NCBI GenBank assembly: GCA_950097015.1 | Contig: CATNEN010000038.1 | Location: 19,931,001-19,995,000 of the forward strand | DNA length: 64,000 nucleotides | Direction: 5' to 3' | Source of the DNA: Macrostomum hystrix | Taxonomy: Eukaryota > Platyhelminthes > Macrostomidae | In this document: positions 47,273 to 57,600 of the stretch, piece by piece | How positions within the stretch are numbered: position 1 is the stretch's first letter | How the letters are laid out: each line of letters begins with the position of its first letter | Notes under the pieces: generated by a model | Seen by the model: only the letters and a program-made list of their open reading frames with translations | Database searches by the model: none | Told to the model about the DNA's origin: nothing | Made by a program: the position numbers and the translations under genes

Positions 47273-50200
47273 TCATTTTGACCTCTTGAACTTCCTGTCG
47301 CTGGCGCCGATCTCGCACAGCTGCAGCACCTTCGCTGGGGTCAGCGGCAGCTCGAAAGTCAGGTTCAAATCCGGCTTGCCCTGCTGCTTCCGGAAGGCCT
47401 CGACCGCTCGCTTGATGGCGGTGACGCATGTGGCAGAGAGGCCGAGCGGCGGCTCCCCGATGGCCTTGGTGCTGAAGACGCTGTCGGTGTCTCCCGGCTT
47501 CTTCAGCAGGTGGACACGGAAGTCGCGCGGCACGTCCGCAGCCTGCGGCGGCTTGTAGTTCCAGGTGCCATCGGCCAGGTTGCGGCCGGTGTCGGAGTCG
47601 TAGACTGTCCTCTCGGTCAGGTAGTAGCCCATGCCGAACACGTAGGCGCCCTCGATCTGGCCGATGTCAACGCCGGGGTTCAGGCTCTTGCCAATGTCCA
47701 TCATGATGTCCGAGCGCAGGACGATGTACTCGCCTGTAAGGACGTCCAGCTCAACCTCTGCGGCGCCAACGCCAATGGAGGCGTAGCGGGCGTGATTGCC
47801 TTCTCGGTTCTTCGAGGTGTAGCTGCATATGCATTTTTGGAGGAAATCGAGCTACTGATATTCTTGTCTTAAAAAAACTTGTTGCAGCCATCGCTTGGTA
47901 CTTACGTGCCGAATGCTTTCAGCAGCACGCCGGACATGATGGCGGTCACCACCAGCTCATTCCAGCCAGCGTCCGGCTTCTTCTCCTTGAACGGCAGCAG
48001 GCGCTCCTTGATCTGATCGGCAGCTACCTTGGCAGCCATGGCGTTCAGCTCGCTGGTGGAGCTGCCACCGGTGCCATCCATCTGGGGCAGCATCATGCTG
48101 TCAGTCGGCTTGGCCTTGACCATGTCCAGTGTGGCGCCAAACTCAGCCAGCTGAGCCACAGCAGCTTGAGCAACCTTGGTTGTGAGGCCCTGGCCCATCT
48201 CCGCGCCGCTGTGGACTAGGCTGATGGTGCCATCCATGTGAACTGTCAGGTCAACCTCAGAAGGCCCGAATCTCTGATAGCTGATGTGGTACGAAATGGC
48301 TGACATGTCCAGGCCGCGCTTCTTGTAACGGTTTTCCTAAGCGAGAAATTTAATTTTTAATTCCATAAGTTTCAACTTTAAAACCTTCAAAAAAACAATT
48401 GTTTCTTGCTATATCAAGGTGGATTTAGTCCATATTCACCTTGTTGAACTTTTCGATCTCTCTGCGACGCTTCTCAATGTTGGCCTCGTCGTAGAGTTCG
48501 TCCCACATTCGCGACAGATTGTTGTCCGCGCGCTCCATTCCATGCTGGTCGATCTGGCATTGGGTCATACGAGACATCAGACATTAGGGATGAAGTTCAC
48601 CAAAGAACCTACGGCTCAACCGGGGGATGAGTGGCAGAGCGGTTAACGAGTTTGCCTCTCGCCCCAAGGTCCCTGGGTTCGATTTTGTTGCGAGGCCACA
48701 TTTATTTCGGGTACAGCCGCGGAGAGAAGGCTTGGCGGCTTGTCGTGCAATTTACGCCCTTGAGGGCCAGCCTCCAAGACACAGTGAAAGTGTACACTGC
48801 CTGACGATGAGAAAGGCAGGGCAGATGAACACCGCTGTGCGACTGTGTGCCTGCGTAAAATATCTGTGTGCGGGTGTGCTCAGGAGTCAGTGAAATGGGC
48901 AGAATTGCCTCCTCGCCAGCCGCGGGTCTAGTGTCACCAAATTATGTGCCATTGCCCGCTGTCCACCTGCTGTTATTATTATTATTAACGGTTCAACTGT
49001 AGAGACGACATTGAATTCAGCCGAGCTGCAAACAGGGCAAGTTCACAAACCTGGCCAGCCCGGTAAAGATTCTTTCGCTTGAACTCAATGGGGTCCATCT
49101 TGAGCGCGTGAGCCAAGTGATCCATCATGAGCAGATTGAAAATGGCAGCCGGCGCAGCGCCAGGCGACCTGACCGCGGTGGCCTGCGGCTTGTTGGACTT
49201 CAGATAGGTGAGGTCCCGCTTGTAGGTGTCAGAATGGTAGGCCTGGTCCAGAGAGTCGTCCATCTCGCGACCAATCAAGGTAATGAAGTTGCAATTGTGA
49301 CCAGCATCTAGGGCGGAGTCCCAGTGGACACTGCGCACATTGCCGTCCTTGTCGGCTCCCGCCTTGTAATTCGCGATCACCATGGGCCGCTTCTGTCCGC
49401 CTTGGGCGAACTTGTCCAGTCGCAGGTACATGCGACAGGGGCGGCGAGTGATGTCACACGCGATGGCGCACACAGCAATCACATGATCGACCTGCATTCA
49501 AAGTAATATGCACACCTGAGAGAGATTCAAACTCGCTATGTGCATACTATTTCCCTGTTGCGAATACTTGTACAAGCTGAAAACTTAAGCCGGATTATAA
49601 GCTAAAAACTCGAAATCTCGTTTCGTCGTTTCTTCGAAAACATAATTTTCAAAATTAAAAACAACTTTAAAACGACTAAACTACTTTCAACTGTTTGAAA
49701 ATGTTAAGCTAAACATCTCTAATTGGGCCGTTAAATTTGATGAAATTTTAGGCATAAATTTTTGGATCCAAGTCCAGTGGGGACAGATTCTGACTTCTGG
49801 TCAGGAGTTCGAGCCTCAGCCACCCAAAATATAATATGGGTGGGTGTAGCGGCCTCCGTCAGTCCATGGACTGATTAACAGCAGTACACAGCATTTTGTG
49901 ACATCTGGTGGAACTGGTCTAGACGTAATTCCAATTTACCTTAAAACACAGAACGTAGTAGATCTAACTCACCATCAACATTTTGCCACCAAAGCCGCCA
50001 CCAATGCGTGGACTGATGGCCCGGAACTGGTTCCTTGGACGGCGCATTACTTTGGACAGCATCACCGTGACGCCTTCAATCCACTGGTGCGGCGCGTGCA
50101 CGAGGAAGCCCTCCTCAGTCAACCGGACGCTCGCAGTCAAAGATTCAAGGAAGAAGTGCATCTGCTCTCCCACGGCTACTTCGCCTTCGATTTGGACAGG

Positions 50201-53200
50201 CTGTTTGGCCAGAGCCTCGTCGGCGTTCTCTTTCGAAGCGCGCTGGGCGTCCTTGAAGTGAATGGACTTCTTGGCGATTGCCTCCGTGATGTGCACGATT
50301 GGCTCGGCATCTCCGGCTTCAAACTGGACCTCGACAAGGCTGGCGGCCCGATCTGCGGCCCACTGCGACTCGGCGAGTACCACAGCCAATGGCTGGCCAG
50401 CGAAGCCGACTGTTGAAGATGGAAAGATCTCATCGGTTTGCCTGTGAAATGAGAGGCACGTTTGGCGGTGACCGTGAACTCTTGCCGCAGAAGTGGTTAT
50501 TAACACATGGATGTACTTTTGTATTTATGTACTTTCGTATTTATGTACTTTCGTATGGATGTTTCGTATGGATGTACTTTCGTATTTATGTACTTTCGTA
50601 TGGATGTTTCGTATGGATGTACTTTCCTATGGATGTTCTTTCCTATGGATGTACTTTCCTATGGATGTACTTTCCTATGGATGTACTTTCCTATGGATGT
50701 ACTTTCCTATGGATGTACTTTCGTATGGATGTACTTACAGCTCTGGTGGGAAGATGGGCAAAGTCGTATTGTTAGTGTATTTTCCCTCCAAGTCCTTTAG
50801 AGTGATCATACTGTGATAGCCTGGCACTTTCTGAAGTAAAAACGGAAAAGTGCTAGACAGTGGGTCTTTTTTGAAACTACAAAAAATAATGATTAACGAA
50901 CCTCGGCTTCTTCAGTCTCAAAGCCAGTGACCTTGATGGCCGCTTCAGGAGCCACAACATAGGACAGGAACAGCTCGTTGGCGTGGGCGGGGAAATCGTT
51001 GACGTAGGTGGCCTCGCCGGATGTCTGCGCCTTCGACTCGAGCTTCCTGACCGACTGGCCCAGCGGCGCCGGCTGAAGCACCTCTTCGAAGTCCTGTTCA
51101 CCACGCTGCAGAGGCCGCGTCAGAACTGGGCCGCCTGAGCGAGCGGCGCCCTCCACTGCATCGCTGCCGATGTCCAAGATGGCCTTGTAGAGAAGGTTCA
51201 CGGCCAGCTGGCGACGGTGCTCCGGCGAACTAGCCGTCGCTTCCTCCACCGGCACAACCTCCGACTCCAGCACCTTCAGTGCGGCTAAAATGTTACGTTT
51301 CTTTAATGTTTTTCTTGAAAAATATTGACGCAAAATTATTCTAAAGGGCCACTTACACTGAACGACTTCTTCATCCAGTAGACTCTTGTTGAGCAGAAAA
51401 TTCTCTGTTTTAATGGCGTGGTTCTAAAAGAAAGTGTGTCTCATTTATCTAGTGATAATAAACGAATGATTTAAATCAAGCACAAGTGACCTAAATTTCA
51501 ATCTCTAGGACTCACAAATTTGTCCGAAATTCCACCAATCAGGATGCTAGGCCGCTCTGTCACTTGGTAGTTTCTCTTCTTATCCACCGCAATTTGGAAG
51601 GCTCCGTTGACATAGGCGTGCGCGTTCTGGAATATATTTAGAACTAAGATGCATACACACTACTGATTTGATTGGGTAAGGAAATATAATGCGAGTATTA
51701 AATAATGATTTTTATCTAGCGTAAACAGGTTCAACTGAGCTGTGACCCCGAGCATCGATAAGACGCTGGACTTAGAGATTTGGACTTAGTTATTATTATT
51801 GTTATCTGATTCCAAGCAAAAATGTTCGCCTCAAGGCCACAAATAATCACTGAAGTAAAATACGTTACTGTATCGTTTTTATAAGTTTCTTTCTTAGCTG
51901 AGCTCTTTTAGCGAATCTCACCAGCTGCCGAGGCGTGATCTTGAAGGACCGGTAGAAGTGCTGGTCCGTCGAGATGGCGGGCAGCTTGGCTGACACGATC
52001 ACCTTGCCCCGCATGTCCAGCCTCAGAAAATCGGTCAGCACGTGATCCTGAGTGCCCTGGTCATCCGCAACCCTGATGACAGTCTTGGCAGCCTCCAGCG
52101 TGATGAACACATCCGATGGGAAGTCCTGGTGGCTGTGCTTCATCATGAGGTTTCCGGCCCAGGAGGCGTTCGCGCGGACGGCCTGGTTGGCCACCTGCTG
52201 GTAGTGGTCACTGATTCTGTCGAGATGGGCCAAGCCGGGCACCTTCGCAGCGGCCTCCTTAAAAGTGTCGATCAGCTCGCGCAGAGTCACCGTGGCGCCA
52301 ATCTCCAGGCCTGACTTGCTCAGCTGCAGCGAGTGTCAGGTGTTGAGAAGATTTTGAGCTCATTGTCACTAGCTCTGCGATGTACTCTTTAGTGACTCAC
52401 CTTGATGCTGTGCAGCTCGGGCACGTTGCGAACGTTGATGAAGCAGTTCACGAGGACGTCCTCTTTGAAGACTCCGGCGGAGGTGTTGCCGCACAACAGC
52501 TGGTAGTCGTCGTCCTTGTAGCGCTTGAGCAGCTTGAGCAGCTGGTCCAGGCTGCCCGGGTTGTAGAAGCGCTGGCCCTTCCAACCTCGAGCGATCGGGA
52601 TCACGCCGGATGTGGGCGGCTTCAGGATGTTCTCAGCGCACAGGCTCTGGTTCATTTCCTGCCGCGGTAGCATGAGCAGCTCAGCGAGTTACATTTGAGC
52701 TGTCTGGAATTGAAGGGCTTTAACACTAGTCCGGTCCACTCACCTCAATGTCGACGCATTTTCCATTCTTGGAGTCGCAGGCGAACGACTTCATGCCGTC
52801 GAGAATGGACCTGTAGCCGGTGCAGCGGCAGATGTTGCCGTCGAAGAAATGCTCAACCTGCTGCATTGTGGGCTTCTGGTTCTCCTGCAGCTGGCTGTAC
52901 ATGCTCATGACGAAGCCGGGAGAGCAGAAGCCGCACTGGGTGCCGTAGTGCTCGGCCAGCCGCTCTTGAATCGGATGGTAGGGCTTGCCGCTGCCTCCGA
53001 TGCCCTCGATGGTGGTGATGTGCCAGCCCACGGCCGAGTAGACCGGGCACAGGCACTAGAAAAAAGATAACTTGTAGGTTTTTCATACTGATTGGCTTAG
53101 CTCCGAGTTGCTCATTTCTATAATTCGGGACTCACAGAGTTGACAGGCACTGAGACCACTTCCTCTGTTGCCGGGTGCTTGTAGGTGGCCGTGACAACGC

Positions 53201-53450
53201 AGCAACCGCAGCCGCCCTCTCTGCACATCACCTTTGTGCCTTTGAGATTAAGCACTTCTCGTAGGAACTCATTCAGACTCGTCTCCGGGTTGCAGTCCCG
53301 AGGAACTAAGAGATTTCAATGCATCCTTTAAATGTACACAGCTTACACTTAACTGACTAAAACTACTAAAAAGGACTTACTTTCGATGCCTTTTCCATTC
53401 ACGAAAACGATTGGTTCACCGCTTGACGGTGAAATACCTCCAGAATACAT
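47273..53450 (-). CDS. aldehyde oxidase-like molybdenum hydroxylase (XDH/AO family)
   Basis: Fourteen exons join in frame on the minus strand: 53381-53450, 53136-53305, 52744-53055, 52401-52658, 51922-52323, 51516-51626, 51357-51423, 50902-51284, 50739-50830, 49973-50441, 49051-49491, 48440-48553, 47906-48336 and 47273-47822. They give 1289 residues, the usual family size, so the protein is complete. In order: first 2Fe-2S domain (CREGGCGCC), second 2Fe-2S domain (QCGFCSPGFVMSMYS, NICRCTGYRS), FAD domain (LLCGNTSAGVF, SWAGNLMMKHSHQDFPSDVF), then the Moco domains (PRIGGGFGGK, MGQGLTTKVAQ, GGSSTSELNAMA, and KAIGEPPLG with the catalytic Glu). NAHAYVNGAF and the AVRSPG sequence in place of AFRGFG point to the aldehyde oxidase side rather than true xanthine dehydrogenase; this subfamily call is inference. 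It oxidises aldehydes or N-heterocycles in the cytosol. The ATG follows 'cttgtag' closely, a 5' UTR or trans-splice acceptor. The donor GTTCGT of exon 8 is unusual. Confidence 0.95.
48611..48997 (+). mobile_element. SINE-A, full length with target-site duplication
   Basis: Best copy of the family, inserted in an intron of the aldehyde oxidase-like gene. The tRNA-like head (48622-48700) has an A box in 'gtggcagagcggttaacg' and a B box in 'gggttcgatt'. The body runs to an (ATT)n tail at 48972-48987. It is flanked by ACGGCTCAAC (48611-48620) and ACGGTTCAAC (48988-48997), a 10-bp duplication with one mismatch. The gene is on the opposite strand. Confidence 0.88.
49845..49900. repeat. SINE-B fragment
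   Basis: Words 'gggtgggtgtagcggcctcc' and 'agtccatggactga' match the SINE-B body. It lies in an aldehyde oxidase-like intron. Sequence at 49795-49845 may extend the copy. Confidence 0.5.
50510..50736. repeat. 16-bp minisatellite abutting a splice donor
   Basis: About 14 units of 'tatggatgtactttcc', with a second unit type 'tatttatgtactttcg' at the left. On the gene strand the array starts within the donor of exon 50739-50830 (gtaagtacatcc), so the intron 5' end is itself almost a repeat unit. Confidence 0.93.
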
Positions 53451-54473
53451 TCTTGACGCCTACAAGAAAAGCTTTGGAAAAGCCAAGTTCTTTCACAAGA
53501 ATAGTTTGACCGATCGGTGAACTCAGCACCTTGTCTTGGTTGTTGACTATATACATGCATCGTTAATCAGGGCCACTATACTCTAGCCAATGCTATCGGA
53601 CTGTGGCCTCAAGCGCCCACTCAAAGTCGATCAAATCTCAGATAAGATCTCATTGCTAAATAAAACCGATTGTACAGCCGTTCCGATAAATCGCTGCAGA
53701 GAATTTCTTGGTTCTGCAGCTAGCCCCTGCTATCTCTTCTAAGCTCCTAATCTAAGGGGCAAATTCAGCTGCAAAATTACCTAAACTGGTTTTGTTTAGT
53801 GGTCTCACCTGTCTCACTCTCCTGTTCACTTATGCGGCGATATTATCGGCTTCACCTAAGCAACTTAAACTGATTAGTTTGCTTTGCTTGCACAGAAAAA
53901 TCTGCTCGGAAAAATATTTTGCGAGGCTTCTGACTTCTGATCTCCTTATCTGACAAGTTAACCGAACAAAGTTGCAATTTGTAACTACCTGGGCAGGTAT
54001 AATTTGTGGCCTTGCTGTATCGTTTGATGCTGTAAATCAATCGCGCCAATTGTACGAACTGATTTTAATCTCAAACATGTATTGCGTACTTTAAGATAAT
54101 AGAGTTTCGTAAGAAGAAGTCACCAAATGTTTATTTCAGTGCAAAAATATCTGAAAATGTATATTTTAGTAGCGCTAATCTACGAGCGTATAATACGAGT
54201 GTAAATAGTCATTGTCGTATTATCAGATAATCTGAATATATATATTTATAACTCACAGTGTTTTATTCAAAGTTATGCTCGTTAATACTTGATATGATAA
54301 TCAAAGGCTACAATTAGTTACATTTTCAGAAGTATTGACAGTTTTAGAAAGGTAACAATGGTCACAAAATACAGATCAATTTATATAATTTATTGAATAA
54401 ATAAATTTTGGGCGATTTCAAATCTTGTACGTCGAAAGTTTTTGTATCCATTTATTGTTTTCATATAGCATGA
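53451..54473. other. intergenic stretch, no gene seen
   Basis: Contains the 5' flank of the aldehyde oxidase-like gene and the 3' flank of the glutamate receptor gene, both on the minus strand. No supported exon. Confidence 0.5.
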
Positions 54474-54672
54474 CGTACGGTACAAGACGAACGTATGGTA
54501 CAAGACGAACGTGTGGTACAAGACGAACGTGTGGTACAAGAGGAACGTGTAGTACAAGACGAGCGTGTGGTACAAGATGAACATGTAGTAAAAGACGAGC
54601 GTGTGGTACAAGACGAACGTGAGGTACAAGACGAGCGGTACAAGACGAACGTCTGGTACAGGACGAACGTCC
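54474..54672. repeat. 18-bp minisatellite next to the glutamate receptor stop
   Basis: About 11 units of 'gtacaagacgaacgtgtg' and variants. It begins about 20 nt beyond the receptor stop codon and so lies in the likely 3' UTR. Confidence 0.93.
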
Positions 54673-54691
54673 GGAACTTCGCGCAAATAGC

Positions 54692-57600
54692 CTAGTCTTC
54701 ATCCTCGTCCACCACACGATTCCTCTGCTCCTGCACCCACTCGCTGTTCTCAAACAGTCTGGCAAAAATGCGGTTCTGTGTGGCGCTGTCCTTGCCAAAG
54801 TACTGCACTTGAATTTTCTGTCGCATCTTTAAGTTTAGACTTTTAGCCGTCTTGATCTGCAATGATATTTTTGCAAAACTCGCGTTATTCAATAGCGATA
54901 TGCTAAAGCAAAATAATCAAGACTCACCTTTGTGGGATCCGAGTGCAAACTGTTGTTAGCAATGAAGAATACTTCCTGTCTACCTTCTATCTTCACCCAG
55001 ACGCCCTCCTTGGTAACCTTGATTATCTCGGCCTCGTAGCTTTGGCCGTACTTCAAATCTATCCTGCTTCTGCGCCTGGCCAATAAGAGACTCACCTTCC
55101 TGTACATCCAGTGCAGGATTATGTACAGGAATCCCAGAATAGACCCGATGCCAACTGCCGCAAATAGGCCGGCGAAATAGCTAAAGCTCAGCGGCGTCTT
55201 ATCCGAAGGATTGATCACAGTCGTTGGGCAGCGGTTCAGCCCAAAGTACTTCTTCTCCAGGTTCTGGTAGTCTGAGTAGCGTATGGAGCTCAGGTAAGCC
55301 CTCACCTCGGCCTTGAATGGATAACTTTTGCTCATCATCGTGGTCTCGTAGACAACATCCTCTAGGGGACCGTAGGTCTTCAACCCGCAGTCTTTTGTCT
55401 TCTCATAGTTGACAACTGTGGCTGAGTCGATGTACACGTAATGATCCTTGGACTTCAGCAGCTGAATGGCGCCCGCAGTTGTTGACTGGACCATCTCTGA
55501 CGGCCAACCAGCCTGCGCCAGCTTAATCAGTCCAGGCCAGCGCTTCTGCACCGTTGAGTAAGAAATCGAGTTGTTCAGGAAAATTGCTCGATAGGATGTT
55601 GCATTCTGTAGCTCGGCAATTGTGGTAAATGGCACCGTTTCGTCTGGCTTCACCAGAAATGGAACCAAGTTACTAACGTAGGTTGTCATGTAGAAAAGCG
55701 TCGAGAACCACAGTAGCAATGTGAACAGACGAGCCGAAGGCTTTCGCGGCTCCGTCTCCACTTTGGACATGAGAAACGAACTCAGCACCAGGAAGAATGA
55801 CCCCATGAAGGTGAACATGCTTTTTTCACTTTTGTTCGGACTGATTTTATCGCTGACGAACAGAGTAACAGACAGCACAACCATTGAGAACACGATGCTA
55901 ATCCAAACGTACCAGGAAAACGGGTAGAAAACATTGAAAAAGTCCAGCTGATGAATGGTTCTCTTCAGCAGCATGATAACGCCGGACTGTACCAAGTTTA
56001 CCGTGCTCTCCGCATCTTGAAGCCGGTCCGCCACTGCGAACATGAAATTGGCGGAGATGTCCGCTTTCTAGAATGACAAAAACAGTGTGAGACAAATTAG
56101 TTAATGACATTTCATAAACTATGCCCGAATTCGCCACTAAACTCTAAAAACACGAGTGAAAAATTGTTAAATGGTTCAAGTACGGTTATTAGTACACGAG
56201 TAAACGACACAGTTTGAAACCCTTTGACTGCGGCCATAGACATTTTCAAGCGGTGTGCCTGCAGTGCCTGTGCCAGCAGGACGGAGCTTGTAATGCTTAG
56301 TGCACCAACTTTTGCTAATATTTTTGCCGATAACCAACAACCTCAAATTTGTAGTTAATACTCAATGCTCACATTCTGAGTCAGATATCCCATGATGCCA
56401 GTCCAGTTACCATCTGACCGTTTAGACCCGTACTGGCCGTCCTCGACAAACAGGATTTCGTATTGGAACTTGAGATTTTTCTGCATCAACTGAATCAGAT
56501 CGTAGCTGATTCCAGTTAGATCTCCGTTTAAATTGCGGTAAATGTACGGCTGGTCCTGAAGTAAGAGTTGTTGCTTTTTTAGCGACACTGTGTCATGGTG
56601 AAAAAGCCAGTCGTATCCTTACCAAGACCGCTGCGAATCTCACTAGCGAGTTCTGAATAGTTGTAGTTTTAAAATAGTCCACCTTGTAGGCAGGTGTGCT
56701 ATTTTGTACCCAGGTTCCAGCTTTAACTAGAAAGTCATTCTCTGGCCTCGATCGATCTGTGGTCATTACGCTCACTGATAGATCCTGCCGGATGCCATTT
56801 CGGTAGGCGAAGTATCCACTTTCGGCGTTGATAGATGTCTGAAAAAAGCAGAGAAAATTCTGCTCGAAATGGGCATCAGAGGGCTCGAATGCTATGTTGA
56901 CTTTGCTCGGGTAATTGAGGGTGGGTGTGGTGTCCCCAAGTCCATGGACTGAACAGCCGTACGCAGCCTTCAGATGGGACGAGCAATAGCTGCGCCTGTG
57001 CTGTCTAAAGCACATCTGACCCAGTTGTGGTATGATTTCAACTTACAGCGAGCAGTCCCATCACCAGAGTATAGTTGACTCGCGCCCTGCAAGTAGCGAT
57101 GGAGGCCACGAAGTGAAGAAAACAGTCCTTCAGGAAAACTTTCTGCAGCTGCGTATCGTTGTATCTCTCTAGCCTAGCCAGCGAGAAGGTATAAATGATG
57201 GCCGAGCTTCTGCGCACGTTTGCTAGATATTTCTGCTTTTCGTCCTGCAGTTTTGGATTATTAAATTTATCGCTTACTTTCCGAATCCTTAACAGTAGAG
57301 AGACCACGATATTTCCCGCCTCTATGAAAAACAACGGGGATATTTCAAATATCCACTGCCTACTTCACGACAGTTCCCAAACCGAATGATGCCGAATATG
57401 TTTTTTTATTCTTAAAGTTGTCTCATCAGACAGAGCGAAAAATTTTGCTTGTGTTTTGCATTTTCATGGCGTCTGATTGGTTGAATATTTTAGGAGATAC
57501 AGAAAAAATGTGGGTACCCCGTTGTCTTTCTGCTGTTAGTTGTTTTATTCGATTTACTGGTTGTGTACCTTGCAGTGAATCGGAAGGGTTTATAGGGTTG

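Noticed and set aside
48622-48700. A possible functional tRNA gene
   Set aside because: It has A and B boxes but continues into a SINE body with an (ATT)n tail, a target-site duplication and several related copies; acceptor-stem pairing is not evident.
49898-50416. A 172-codon plus-strand frame
   Set aside because: It is antisense to a well-supported aldehyde oxidase-like exon (49973-50441); high GC makes the opposite frame open. The same holds for plus-strand frames at 47510-47872 and 52042-52314.
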